DNA from: Brachypodius melanocephalos
Taxonomy: Eukaryota > Chordata > Aves > Passeriformes > Pycnonotidae
Length of the DNA stretch: 64,000 nucleotides
Direction of reading: 5' to 3'
Assembly (NCBI GenBank): GCA_013398615.1
Contig: VZSR01000514.1
Coordinates: forward strand, 4,431,996 to 4,495,995
Below are positions 38,580 to 50,159 of the stretch, in pieces. Positions within the stretch are counted from its first letter, which is position 1. Every line of letters begins with the position of its first letter. The notes under the pieces were generated by a model, which searched no databases, was not told the origin of the DNA, and saw only the letters and a program-made list of their open reading frames with translations. The position numbers and the translations under genes are program-made.

Positions 38580-41500
38580 GTGAGAGGGGTCGCGGGGACC
38601 CGAGGGGCAGGGGCTGGGGCAGAGCGGTGCGATCGACGCTCAAAGCTCCCCTGGTTGGAGGCGGTCCCGAGGTGCTCCCTTTCATCCTCCTTCGCCCTGC
38701 AGTGAACCTGATTATTGGTGGAGGGCAGGGAGGTAACACTGGGATTTTGTTTCTTTTCCACCTACTGGAAATAAATCCCGGATAGACTCTGCGGGCTGAG
38801 CCGAAATGCCTTTCCGCTCACCCCCGCCACGCGTTTAAGAGGCTGAGGGGAAAGCAGGAAATATCAGTAAAGAACAGCAAAAGTTGCAGATTATCGAAGG
38901 GGGGAGACAACGGCGCTGCATGGGAAACAAAATCAGCCCTGCGGATATGAGGAGAGACGAGGCCACAGCTACTCGCTCTCGGCTCGGTGACAGAGGGAAT
39001 GCCCGTGTTGGGCGCCCGAAACTCTGGGACCGAGAGGGGAGAGGTTTCTCTCCGTCGGGCACATTGACGCTGACAGGGGAAACCTAGAGCCGAAACTCCA
39101 GGGCTCGTCGAGGTACAAAAATACCTCCGCCCCTCACGTGTAATACAGCCCTTCGATTGCGGTTCTTTGTTTTCCTTCCGTGTAACACGGGCTAATAAAA
39201 CGATAAATAGCACAGCTAGCATAGCAGCTCGCCCTTTCCCTGTCCTCCCGCCCCTGCCTCTCCCCCACTTCTGGCAGCGCCTTTGTCCTTGTGCCCTCTG
39301 GGTTTTCTCAGCGCAGCCCCCACCTGCTCTGGGAGCGGGGCCGTGCCCGGGCGGGGCCGCTCCCGCCCCAAGCCCCGCACACGCGGCGGCCTCGGGGCTC
39401 CCGCAGCGGCACCACGCCGAGGCAGGAGTTCCCAAAAACCCCCTCGCCATACCATGAGGCCATAAAAGGGAGGGGAAAACCAGGCAATGTTTCTCGAATA
39501 AAGCCTGCCCCCGTGTTCTAATGGGCCAGGGTTAATTCACTTTTAATAAGGCTTTTATCGCTAGTTTTTGTCCTGATGTACCCAGTTTTTGCCTTCTGTA
39601 ATGACCTCCCACTGGGACAGAGGCATCTTCAGCCTGGGTATTGCCTGGTACCGAGGTATGGGGGTGCTCCCCGGCTGTTTGTCAGCGCCCTGGCTCTGTC
39701 CGGCCGCTATCAGCCTTTGCTGGACAGTCACCCCAAAAGCACGAATTCTGCTACTGCAGGGTAGAGATACTGGCACTGTGTCATTCAGATCCTTAGGGAC
39801 TGCGCTAAACTAGAGATGAAGAAATATCTTCAGGGTCACGGGGGGAAGTCTGCGGTAAACTAAGGGTCGAATGAAGCTCTGCTGACTCTCCAACTGCTTG
39901 TTTGGCCACACGATCATCCTTTCCTCCTCATGTACCAGCCCCACACTTTGAAGTGGTGACTGTGGCTGTGGGCAATTTATGCGGGGTGAGGGGTTAGTGT
40001 AGGCTCTGCTTTGTACATCTTGTGAGTTGTGAAGTGTGTTACCCTGAAATCCTGTCGATTTGAGGCTAAAGATATTTCCTCTCACTGTATGAGAATATTT
40101 CCTGCTTTTCCTGCTGCAGTTTCCTTTTGCTGGAAGTGCTCGGGGCTGCAGGTTCAAGCCCATGACTCAGTGTGCAGCACTTGTGATTCACTGGGGCCAC
40201 AGACCCCCAGGAAGCTGTTGTGGCCTGGGGGAAGATCCTTGGCACAGCGGGGATGTAAATCACTCTGGAACATTGGGTTCTGATCAGGAAAAAGGGTCGT
40301 TTAGAGGCCTCCACTACCAGCTTTGCAAATAATAGGCTGTAAAAGCAGCAGGAAAAATCCTCCTTGAGGCTTCCCCTTATATTCCTGTTCTCCCTAGGCA
40401 TGGAGAGCTGGGAGGATGTGTTGGCTATTTAAGTGCTGAGGGAGTCTGGCAATAAGGTATGAGGAGGTCATCAAGACCACCAGGTCATCAAGATTCTGAG
40501 GATCTGGTCCCAGAGAGAGCAGCTGGAACCGAGTCATTGCATGCCAGGCCCTGTTCCCTCCATCGCTTTCTGGCTTGCAGGGTCACATCTTTCATCTGTG
40601 TAGGTGCAGTTTCACTCTGGGTGAGCTCAACCCCAGCACGGTGAGAGTGGTTGTGTGTCAGGGAAAAAGAAAGATAAAATAACGGATCCTCCCTCGGTGC
40701 TGATAACGATTCTATTACTTATTGATTAAAGCGGAAGTGCAGCTCAGCTCTCCATGATGAGCAACCGAGTATTTGCAGAAATGACCTCAGGGAAGGTAGG
40801 TTGAGTGGGGAGGGGGAAGAGAGGAGATTGCTGGAGGAGGGGATGAGCAGATGACTCACTGTAAGAATGGCCTGCAAATATCCTGATCCCCAAGGCTTGT
40901 AATTAACCATTCACCAGCTGCATGTGTTAGCTGCCCCAGGAGACACGAGGCATGCATGTCTGCTCGAACACACACTCACGTTTGGCTCGGACAGATTTCT
41001 GTGTTCATTCAAAAGTAAAAACGACAGAAACATAAGGCATAAATGGGGATCATGGCTATTTATATAAACTGGACATATTTTTCCTATGCAATGGCAGTGA
41101 CTGGGGGCTTGGGGGAAGATAAGGCCAGCTATGCAAAGCAAGAGGGTTTAAAAGTTCACCCCATGAAGGGCAGCAGGAGATCAGGGAACTCTGTAGAGCT
41201 TCTTGTGTTTGTTGTTTTTTCACACTGTGAGTTGCTAAGGGTATCATTTTTTCAACCCAGTTGTTGCAGCTATCGTTTTATCAAACACCTCCCACCACCA
41301 CCATGGTCTCCACAGTCACTTGACTGCTTTGACCACTGCCTCATGCTGTGAGTTCTGGGACGAGCTGGCAGAATGTGCCTGGGGGTAGGAGGAAAGGTGC
41401 AGGTGCTGAGTGCCCGTTTACTGTAGGGTCGCCCTCCTGCCCTCTGTCATGGAAAACAGACTTTCATCACATTCAGTGGGCTTTGGATCCTGCTGGCCAT

Positions 41501-42749
41501 TTGCAACACAAGGACCCCACGGCAGGAATGAGTAGGTGACAGTAGCACGTCACGAATTTGAGCACGCATTTGCTCAAACATTACAAACAGATGAGACACC
41601 GGCGTTGTGGGGCTGAACTGTCAGAGGTGGCTGTACCAGGCAGCCCTGGCAGTGAGGCTCGTGGGGTCCTGCGGCTGCTCTGATCTTCAGCACTTCCCTC
41701 GTTTCAAAATCCTTCCTTGCACCTGAGCACCCACACCGACAGAGCTTATCAGGGTGATACAGTTGCAGGTGAATGAATCACAACGGGAGGCTTTGCCTTC
41801 CAAGCCTTGTTTACTTGAGGGCCGCACTGAAGGATTATTGAATGTAGCTGATCATGAGCCATCCATTTCTGCCCTGAGAAAGCACAGGTGGCAGACATGT
41901 GGCACATCACTGATGTTTCCAGGCTGCTTCTGCTACCTGACTTATTCAGGTTCATTTTGGAGATGATGTGCTTCCATGTAGAATATTCCCAGCCTGGAAA
42001 CAAGCAACAATTTAGCTGACGACAAACTTTAAGTAACAATGTAATAATAGGATTAATTCCTTTTCATTAGCAATGCAGTGAAGGAAATCAACTAATTCTG
42101 CAGTACTAAACCATGCAGAATAGCTCATGTGGGGCTATTCAGTTGTCAAATGCTATCACAGAATTTCATTAAGTTTTATAGCTGTTATTTAATAGATTGG
42201 TTTCAGTGGGACCATCTTCATTACTTCACTGTCTCATGCATTGTGGTGATTAATGAGACAGATGCAAGCATCCCCCTCTTGTGTTTGTGTCTATTTAGAA
42301 ATGCAAATAAAATATTTTGTGTGTTGTCACAATGTATATATTAATGACAGGTTTAGAAAAGACAACTCCTGAGTACAGAAATCTCTGCCTCAAATGCTGG
42401 AATTAGTGCTTATGTATAAAACCTGGGGAGAGGGAGTTTAGTCCCCTCTGCACAGGAGTTAATGGTTGCTAGACTCAACAGAATTACATTTGCTAACAGC
42501 TTTAGTCTGGATTCCCTGGGTTTTGGCAAGTTAATAATCGTCAGTGGTATCAGAGATTTTAAGTCTTTTAAGCAAACCCATTTTCCCAGAGGAACACTAC
42601 CCTTCATTGACCCTCCCCTGGAGCTCATTGCTGGGCACTGCTATCCCATTGCATTGCAAGCAGTGGAGCTTCGTTTGTCCTTCACTTGAGTTAAACCAGT
42701 TCTTGGGAGGGCAAATACTCATATCTTCTTCTTTTTGTTGTTTCCCTAG
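38580..42749 (+). other. DUSP5: DUSP5 intron 1 (4.2 kb)
   Basis: Phase-1 GT-AG intron: donor GTGAGA at 38580, acceptor TTTCCCTAG ending at 42749. Its first 0.9 kb is part of the CpG island. It holds two perfect AP-1 heptamers (40163-40169 and 40852-40858). About 42000-42340 is AT-rich with several ATTA-type homeodomain cores. No repeat or nested gene was recognised. Confidence 0.9.
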
Positions 42750-42892
42750 GGGGATATGAAACCTTTAACTCTCAATATCCTGAGTGCTGCGTGAATGGAA
42801 AACTCATTTCCCCAGAGAGGACGGAGGCAGAGAGAAACCTTGCCAGCCACTGTGAGAAGCAGAGTGCCAACCACAAACCGGCTTATGACCAG
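42750..42892 (+). CDS. DUSP5: DUSP5 coding exon 2 (interdomain linker)
   Basis: 143 bases completing codon 132 and encoding up to residue 179. The peptide begins GGYETFNSQYPECC and ends NHKPAYDQ, which is the family linker between the ERK-docking domain and the phosphatase domain (the YETF...YPECC and PAYDQ blocks are recognisable in vertebrate DUSP5). Acceptor CCCTAG|G and donor CAG|GTGTGT are consensus. The exon ends exactly between codons (phase 0). A longer frame runs on into intron 2 but has no support. Confidence 0.95.
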
Positions 42893-44302
42893 GTGTGTGT
42901 CATGGCTGTGGTGGATGACCCTCCCCTCAAGACTTCTCCCTGCTGCCACCAGGCTCTGCTGGAGGCTGGCAGGCTGGCAGTGGTCCTGGTGCTGCTGTGG
43001 GCTGTCAATAAGTTGTCACAGTCCAGGCTGACAGCCTGTGTGCTGAATAAGTTGCCCTTGTGTGCTGCTGATCAGCATCACCTCTGCCTGGCTTGAAAAT
43101 TAGGCAACAGAAGGAGGCAAAACACCGTATCTAGCCCCAAAACTGTATTTGTCAACTCTTATCACACACCCAGACAGCATGAGCCATCAGCAACTCACAC
43201 CTCCACAGCAGACAAAGAATGGGCAGGGGAGAGGCTGCCAGGAGTGTCACTTTTCCAGCAGAAAAAGGAGCACGTTTTGCTCTGAGATCCCAGGAGGAAT
43301 TTGAGGCTGGCAAAGGGCCAGAAGAGAGACCCACCACCGGACTGGGGAAGTGGGGTTTCCACAGAGGAAGTCATGGTGTGCCCACCCAGCCCGGGGATTA
43401 TGTGTGCTCCGAGATGTCACCCTGCGGTCAGGACGCTTCCGCCGGGGCGTGCATTTCCTGCTGCTCAGGGGAGTCCCCTTGTGATGCCTCTGTACTCTCC
43501 TGGGAGTACCTCTGTTCTTCAACCCACAACAACTTCCCACCCCAGGCATCCTCCTGCCACCTTGGCTGGCTGCTAGCTGTCCCTGATGCATGGGAACCCC
43601 CCATGTGGGCAGTTCAGGGAGAATGAAAGGCAGTTTCTTGCAGCTGGGGGGTGGCAGCAGCTCCTGTGCATCATGGAAAGTTACCTGCCAGCTCAGAAAG
43701 CGGTGTCAGATGGTGGCTTTCCTTCCACCATCTCATCACCCAGCCTTTGCTTATGCTGAGGAAGGAGGAACTGAGCTGACATCTCAGTGGGTGACGCAGC
43801 AGGGGCTGTGCTCCAGAGAGGTGTGAGACAAAGGGGGATGGGGAGCCTGTGTCCAGTTTTTTTGCTTTGTTTCACCTTTGGAGATGTGGCCAGAGGGGCT
43901 AAGCCCTGGCTGAGCCAAAGCAGCCTCTTCCTCTGTCCTGATCTTCCTCCCTGCTGGATGTGGCTCCCTGCCTTGCCCCTATTTTGGTAAAGCCTCGGTG
44001 TGAATGGGCACCGCACATGAAAGCACTTTGGGGCACTGCAAGGGCAGCACTTTAGAGAAAGCCACAAACATCCTGCACACAATGGCTTGGGTCTGACTTT
44101 GCACTTTGCAGATGTGGACAAGAAAATGAAAATATTTTTCCTGCATGGGCTTTGCCATGGGACTGATTCATTGGCCAGCAGCACTGGGGTCCAAAAAAGC
44201 CAGAGAGGGAGGGAGCAGGCACACACATGGGATTGCTTGGTCACTCTTGGATCTCAGGACTGTTGAAAAAAGAATTACATGTTTCTGCTCCTTCTCTTCC
44301 AG
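42893..44302 (+). other. DUSP5: DUSP5 intron 2 (1.4 kb)
   Basis: Phase-0 GT-AG intron: donor GTGTGT at 42893, acceptor CTTCTCTTCCAG ending at 44302. Moderately GC-rich with several open frames that I take as noise. No repeat recognised. Confidence 0.9.
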
Positions 44303-44522
44303 GGTGGCCCAGTCGAAATCTTGCCTTTTCTCTACCTTGGTAGTGCCTATCATGCTTCTAAGTGCGAGTTCCTTGCCAACCTGCACATCACAGCCCTGCT
44401 AAATGTCTCCAGGAAAAGCTCAGAGTCCTTCAAAGACCAATATTGCTACAAGTGGATCCCAGTGGAGGACAGTCACACAGCAGACATCAGCTCTCACTTC
44501 CAAGAAGCCATAGACTTCATTG
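44303..44522 (+). CDS. DUSP5: DUSP5 coding exon 3 (first half of phosphatase domain)
   Basis: 220 bases encoding residues 180-252 and the first base of codon 253. The peptide starts GGPVEILPFLYLGSAYHAS, the entry of the MKP catalytic domain, continues through ITALLNVSRKSSES, and carries WIPVEDSHTADIS. Asp235 in the PVED motif corresponds to the general-acid aspartate of the family (Asp232 in the 384-residue human protein). The donor is ATTG|GTAGGT at 44523. Conservation with mammalian DUSP5 is very high here apart from the short segment KSSESFKDQYCYKW, where orthologues also vary. Confidence 0.97.
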
Positions 44523-46310
44523 GTAGGTACAAATTTTCCGATTTTCATGTATTTTAAACTATTTTAAAATGTAAAATCAATTTGAAAATAATTTAATTAA
44601 TTTTAAAATAAAGTACACATTGAAGTCTACTGAACTTTGTGAAGAAAAAAAATCCAGTTCCTTGGACTTGCATGCCGGACTCAGTAACAAAGGGGTGAAG
44701 CAGAATCAGCTTACTGTGATTACACTGCTTTACTGTGCTGAGATATCCCAAAGGTGGGGTCTTAGAAATCCCCCCATTGTTTCCCCTTATCACAGAGCTC
44801 TTTCCATTCCTCCTTTTGATCACACTTGTATCTCACCCTTTAATCAAATACCCCAGTGCAAAAAAACGAGGAGGCCGTTAGAAAAGTTTGTGCTATTCCA
44901 TTCCACTGCTGAGTGGATGAGTGAACATGAACTGTGCCAGGGAGCACAGGAGAGAGGATTCTCCCTGAGAAGCACAAGATGTTTTGGTGGGGAGGAGAAC
45001 CCTGAATCAGGGTGGAGATCATGTTTGAAATGGGTGCTATTGCTCTCCAGGAATATTGAAGAGAGAAAAGAATAAAACACAGTGACAGACTCATTGGACT
45101 CATTGCTCAACTGAGTTTGAGTCCTTCAACAGGGCAAGCAGGATCACAAAAACCCGACCTGAGGGTGCCCTCAGAGTCCTTCTCCTTCCCGGTAAGGGAC
45201 ATCTCACACATTTCAGGGAAATAATTATGGCACCTTTCTGTCCTATCCTCAACCCCTTCTGATAGATGTCGAGTCACTTGGAAATTTCCCAGATTTTGAG
45301 GATGACTTTAGTTTTCACTTTCTTTTAAAACTGGGCACGTGGTGCAGATGCTGGGGATGACTCAAATACATGTCTTCCTTATTTTGTGCAGTAGCTAAAT
45401 ATAACTGGTCGTGGTGGCAGTCCCCTGGTAGACAATTGAAGGCAAGCAAATGATAACTTCCTCAGCTCTGTGTGTTTCCCTGAGCACTACACTCACAGTT
45501 ATCCATAAATTGGAGCTTGAACATGTTGCTCAAGGCAATAGAGCAGAGAAAAATCTATTTTTTGAACAGTGTTTTTTGTGTGGAAAGGGCTTATTTTAAG
45601 CACATTCTCTTTAATCTAATAACAATCATTGTGTTGTGTGAGTAACCACAGTGGCTCCTGTTGTGTAAAATGGGTGCTTTGCATAAGCCTTTTATATCCT
45701 GACTTAAGTCCAAGCATCCTTTAACCAGGCTGTAATTAGCAACTGCCTACCAGGGCTTGTGTGCTTTGTGGTGAGGCCCCAGGGGCTGAGCTCAGCCTCT
45801 CCACCCAAGGGTACCTCCTGGTACTGCTGTTTGCTGCCAACTGGCCAAGCAGGGAGTTAGGATTTTGAAGAAAAATCCTATTTTTCTAGCAAAGATAATG
45901 AGAGCCCCTGAAGTTTTTGAGTGACCAGGCAGTGGGAGGGTTGGCCAGGTTGAGCTTCACACGACATTTTGAGCTGCAGGCAGAGAAATGCAGGTACAGC
46001 ACTGCTTGCATCACAATGATAGTGTTGTTCCAAAAGAAAAGTAGGCACAAGGAAGGAGACAGGGATGGAATTTCCTAAAAAATGCAAAAATAACCAAATC
46101 AGGATCCACAGACTGAAACAAAGCTCAGGGCTGTCACGAGCTGGATTTTGCCCTCCTTGTCTTTTAGTCCCCATGTCGCCTTTAGTACCCAAGAGAAGAG
46201 CAAGCCTCTCCTTGAGGTAGACTGGCTGTGTCCCCCCCCAGCACTGGGTGTGTCACAGCGTCCTCTCCATCCCAACAACAGCTGATGTCTGCCATGGCTT
46301 TTCCCCCCAG
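44523..46310 (+). other. DUSP5: DUSP5 intron 3 (1.8 kb)
   Basis: Phase-1 GT-AG intron: donor GTAGGT, acceptor TTTTCCCCCCAG. The first 90 bases are very AT-rich, with alternating TTTAAA/TTAATTAA-type palindromic blocks (about 44553-44611). An AP-1 heptamer lies at 45358-45364. No repeat or gene recognised. Confidence 0.9.
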
Positions 46311-46711
46311 ATTACGTCAGGCGAGCGGGCGGGAAGATCCTGGTGCACTGCGAGGCGGGGATCTCGCGCTCGCCCACCATCTGCATGGCCTATCTCATGA
46401 AGACAAAGAGGCTGCGCCTGGACGAAGCCTTCGATTACATCAAGCAGCGCCGCAGCCTGATCTCACCAAACTTCGGTTTCATGGGCCAGTTGCTACAATA
46501 CGAGTCAGAGATCTTGTCTTCCACCCCCAGCCCCCCCGTCACCTCATGCAAAAGAGAAGCTGCCTCTTTCTTTGCAGAGGAACTGACTTTAGGCAAAAAC
46601 TTTGAGGGTTCATGCTTTGCCTTTCCTACCTCCGTGTTGAGTTCTGTGCCCATCCACTCTCCTGTCCACCAGCTGAAGCTCAGCCCAATGACGGCATCTT
46701 CGTCCTGCTGA
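46311..46711 (+). CDS. DUSP5: DUSP5 coding exon 4 (catalytic loop, C terminus, stop)
   Basis: 401 bases including the stop codon; with exons 1-3 it gives 386 codons, or 385 residues, against 384 in human DUSP5. It completes Asp253 and runs DYVRRAGGKILVHCEAGISRS. The signature HCxxxxxR is intact, with catalytic Cys266 and Arg272. Next come PTICMAYLMKTK, EAFDYIKQRRS and SPNFGFMGQLLQYESEIL, all typical of the MKP catalytic domain. The tail (from about residue 325) is serine/proline-rich and diverged from mammals, ending TASSSC. No frameshift or missing key residue is seen, so the enzyme should be active. Confidence 0.97.
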
Positions 46712-47975
46712 ACACGGTGGGGAGCCCGGAGCTGGTGTGATCCTGATCCAAACTGTGATCCCCAACAAGAACATTTCATGAATGTGCAATAGAGAAACTT
46801 CATCCACTTACTCTGAGATGGAGTGGTTGTCATGGGTCATTACTTCCCATATGCTGTGACTGTAAGATGCAAGTGGTCTAAGCATGGCAGGTTTTCTGAA
46901 CTTTTATTGTCTTTTAAAAAAAAAAAAACATACGAAGTGCTTTTTCAGGGTTATAACCATACAACGTGCACCCGCTACTGTATTTCCAGATTCCTGGGGA
47001 ACAATGAGAAATCCATTTAGTATGTTCTCAGTTCCCACCTCCTTCCAATCTTATTCTTGAAAAGACCCTTATTTAAAGTCTCAAGCAATAAACAGCAGCA
47101 GCAGGGAAGCAAGCAAAGTGAAAAGCACTACCTTTGCAACCACAGAGGTGGTGGGAGTGAATATTTGTTCAGATCTTTCTCTGGCTTTCTTCCTCCCCTC
47201 TCCTGTGTCATGTTTCAGGTAGCAAAGCGCTGGAGTGGAGAGAGGGAGTGCCTTTCCCAGGACACTTGCACAACCAGGTGAAAATCCCCTCTCCTGCTCC
47301 AGCCTCTGAAGTGTCAGGTATTGTCCACAGTGTAACTGGATACCATCCCCGACCGGTGGGTCCATTCAGGTGTGGCATTTCCTGTACTTCTGTATTTGCC
47401 TTTGTACTGGATGTGCTTTTAAGTAAAGCAGGGACTTAACGTCTCTCAGCTACCCTGCTGAGCTATTATCCTCCCATCTGTTATTTAAGAACAGCCCTAG
47501 AATACTTGAATGTCTCTACAATTCTCATCACATCCACTTCCCATCAGATAACACTGTTAAACACTGTAACTGCTGGACTTCACACCAAAAAAAACCTGAC
47601 AAGCTTTCAGCTCCAAGACAACTTTTTCTCCATCCCTTCCCAAGTGTTTCCATTGTGTATCTGTGTGATCAAGTGGTCTTTTTCAGTGTTATGTGACTTG
47701 CTTAGAGTGTGTGGTCACCTCTAGTCAGCCTTTGTCCAGAAAAAATTATTTCTGTCTTTCTCACATTGGCTTCTGTGTCCACAGGGAGTTCAGAATGAAT
47801 GTCTCTGTCTGTTGATCTTTTTACTATTTTTTAATGTGTAATATGTATGGGAAATGGCAATAATTTCCAGGAGATCTCGTGAATGTGAAAGAAAACCTGC
47901 AATGGTTTTTATGGCGTGTAAAAAACAATAAAGGAAAAAAATGTCAGGAAAATAAAGCTGTTTGTTTTACTTGGA
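46712..47975 (+). other. DUSP5: DUSP5 3' UTR
   Basis: About 1.26 kb from the stop codon to the predicted cleavage region. It contains three ATTTA pentamers (47015-47019, 47071-47075, 47483-47487), fitting the fast mRNA turnover expected of an immediate-early transcript, and U-rich stretches near the 3' end. Length is inferred from the poly(A) signals; earlier cleavage cannot be excluded. Confidence 0.75.
47927..47956 (+). terminator. DUSP5: DUSP5 polyadenylation signals
   Basis: Two canonical AATAAA hexamers, at 47927-47932 and 47951-47956, followed by a GT-rich element (CTGTTTGTTTTACTTGG). Cleavage is expected about 10-25 bases after the hexamer used. Confidence 0.85.
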
Positions 47976-48151
47976 GTCATCTGCGAGAGTGCTTTGGGAG
48001 AGTCTGGTGGCAGGAGAGGTCACCTGAGAAAAACACTATGGTGTAAAAGTGAAGTAAGAAGGTAGAAGGGATGGGAAAGTATCACTGTACCAAGGTGCAT
48101 CACTACAGAGGTGAGAAGGTGAGGGGGAGGATTGTTTTAAACAGAGTGACA

Positions 48152-48174
48152 TGAGTCACGGTGGCGTCACTTCC
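48152..48174 (+). promoter_or_regulatory. AP-1/CRE-like/ETS-like motif cluster 3' of DUSP5
   Basis: A TGAGTCA AP-1 site (48152-48158), a GCGTCAC CRE-like half site and an ACTTCC ETS-type core fall within 23 bases, about 180 bases beyond the DUSP5 cleavage region. A TATATAAG sequence lies about 50 bases further on. The combination looks like an ERK-responsive element, but this is motif evidence only. Confidence 0.4.
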
Positions 48175-48199
48175 CAGCAGCCCGGCAGGCACTTCTGTT

Positions 48200-49925
48200 T
48201 TGATTCATGCATGTTTTATATAAGATTACCATCTCGCTGAAGATGAAAATCTGAACTAGGCACGGCCCCCACTTCCTTCCAACCCATGACAAGGGATGCT
48301 ACATGCCCTGGTCCTTAGAGCAAAGCTTGTGTGTGACAGACAGCTCCTCTGCGTGCCAGAAACCAGGGCATGTGAATAATACTCATCTCTTCACTTTTTC
48401 AAATGAAAAAAAAAATTAAGTTAGAAGTACCAGCATGTCTGATGCATTTCATACCCCTTTTCATCTTGAATTTTCTAGGCTTTTTCTGCCTCATCAGTGC
48501 AGCACATTTATGATCTGCAATTCCAAATTATCGACTTGAAAAATTTATGGCAAATATCTGGGTTACACAGCATGTGTGCACGTAAGCATCTGTTTGTAAC
48601 TTCCTACCCCCTGGGAAGCAAATCTGACAGATGAGAAGGTCTTATTGGAGATGTGCCTTGGAGTTCTTCCCTAGTGTCAGAGGGATGTGTCAGCTGCCCT
48701 GCCTGGGCTCTGGGAAACCTGAACATGGGAACCAGCAGCCAGGGAGGTAAGGCAGATGATCTGGTAAGAGCAGATCAATTAATTTTCTGAAAGACCTGAT
48801 TGGTCCCCTTGGAAGCTCTGGAAAGGGCTTTCTGCCTCTCAGCCCACACAAGTACCCATACAGAAAGGCTGTTGAGCTTAGTGAGAGTGGCCATGTCCAG
48901 AGTACTGAGACCTACAACCTGGACAGAAACAGAGCAGACAACAGTCCTCATTAAACCTGCACTAAACCCTTCTGGGTGGACAACCAGCTTTGTTTCTTAA
49001 GGATGAGAAAGCTGAAACTCTCTGCAGAGTCAATGCAGGGCATGAGGCAGTGGGCTGAAGGGGTTAACAGAGGGACTGCTGACCTTGACTGATTTGACCA
49101 AGGCAGCTGGAAAAGATCACAGGCCAGGCTGGAGGAGCCAGATATTTGGCAGAGAGGGGAGGGAGCTGCTTTGTGTTTGGAAGGGAGCTCTTGTCCTGGG
49201 CTTTGAGCACAGTGTGTTGTTGGATAGTGTTAGCAGCGGGAGATGCTGGGCTGGGATTCAGCAAGGATAGAAGGCCACAGCCCTGTGAGAGTCTGAAGAG
49301 TTGTTGTCATGCCTTGACACAGGAGACCGACATTTATGCTCCTGCTCAGGGGAGGGGTCACCTCTTCTTGGCTGGTCTCAATCTGCCTCTGCTTCTGGCA
49401 AAAGGAAGTCCCAGCATCCGAGTCAGAGTGGGATGCAAATGCTGCCTCCCAGAAGGTTGTGTTCCCATGCTCATGCTGGTGCCTGCTCTGCTACTTCAGT
49501 GCTAGTGTGACACCTCTGCCCCCAACTCAGTCCCTTGGCCAATTTGGCAGACCCCACCTCTCTGAGGGGATGTCACAGCCATCCGACTGTAGGGCTCTGG
49601 GCTGAGAGTGTGTGCCCTCCTCCCTTCCTGCCATGCTGCTCCCATGGGAAAGAAGGAGCTGAGGATCTGAGCACTAATATATGGAAGTGAGTGTGTCAAA
49701 TTGGGATAGCACCTTCCTGGGAAAAGGCAATGTGTTTGAACTCACATATGCAGGGCAGAGCCCCTCGTTCTCTACTTCCAGACAGCAGCACCCAACATGT
49801 TCCTTCATCCTTAGGGAAAGGAACAGTTCCCCTTGTGGTTTGTGCACTGAGGAAATTCACCAGATTTGGTAGGATGGAAGGTTTAGGAGGCTTTTGTAGC
49901 CCAAATGAGTTTGGGTTTAAGTGGA
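48200..49925. other. Intergenic DNA, no gene seen
   Basis: Short unrelated open frames only; no recognisable exon or repeat. Confidence 0.5.
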
Positions 49926-49929
49926 TCAT

Positions 49930-50153
49930 TGTTAAATGTCACTGGTGTTGGAGAAAGGAATGCGAAAAACACACCAAGGTTCATGCACAACAGCCAGCTT
50001 TTATTGAGTGCTCTTTTCCTTATATAGATCTGAAAGTCCATGTGGTCAACCCCCATTGCCCACATCAGTTGCCACCCGGCCAACCAGACAATGGCTGCTT
50101 GTGTCCCCAGCAGACAAAGCCTGCTCTCAACAGTCCACACTGGTCGAGTTACA
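49930..50153 (-). mobile_element. Probable solo endogenous retrovirus LTR
   Basis: Read on the minus strand it has a compact LTR order: a TG start (TGTAAC), a TATA box (TATATAAGG, + positions 50018-50026), a poly(A) signal AATAAA about 15 bases further on (+ 50000-50005), a GT-rich element (GGTGTGTTTTT) and an end in TTAACA. The termini form a short imperfect inverted repeat. TCAT flanks both ends (49926-49929 and 50154-50157), a possible 4-bp target duplication. No gag, pol or env sequence is next to it, so it is a solo LTR. At about 224 bp it is short; the U3 boundary is the least certain part. Family not assigned. Confidence 0.65.
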
Positions 50154-50159
50154 TCATCA

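Larger units (their letters stand above)
37780..39460. promoter_or_regulatory. DUSP5: DUSP5 CpG island
   Basis: A dense CpG, GC-rich block covers the core promoter, 5' UTR, coding exon 1 and the first part of intron 1. Density is highest from 37880 to 38640 and there is a second GC-rich peak at about 39330-39420. The edges against AT-rich flanks are sharp. Long frames on both strands here are GC-driven shadows of exon 1. Confidence 0.85.

Noticed and set aside
38580..38785. Read-through of DUSP5 exon 1 into intron 1
   Set aside because: The donor GTGAGA is consensus, exon 2 joins in phase, and the read-through residues resemble no DUSP5 sequence.
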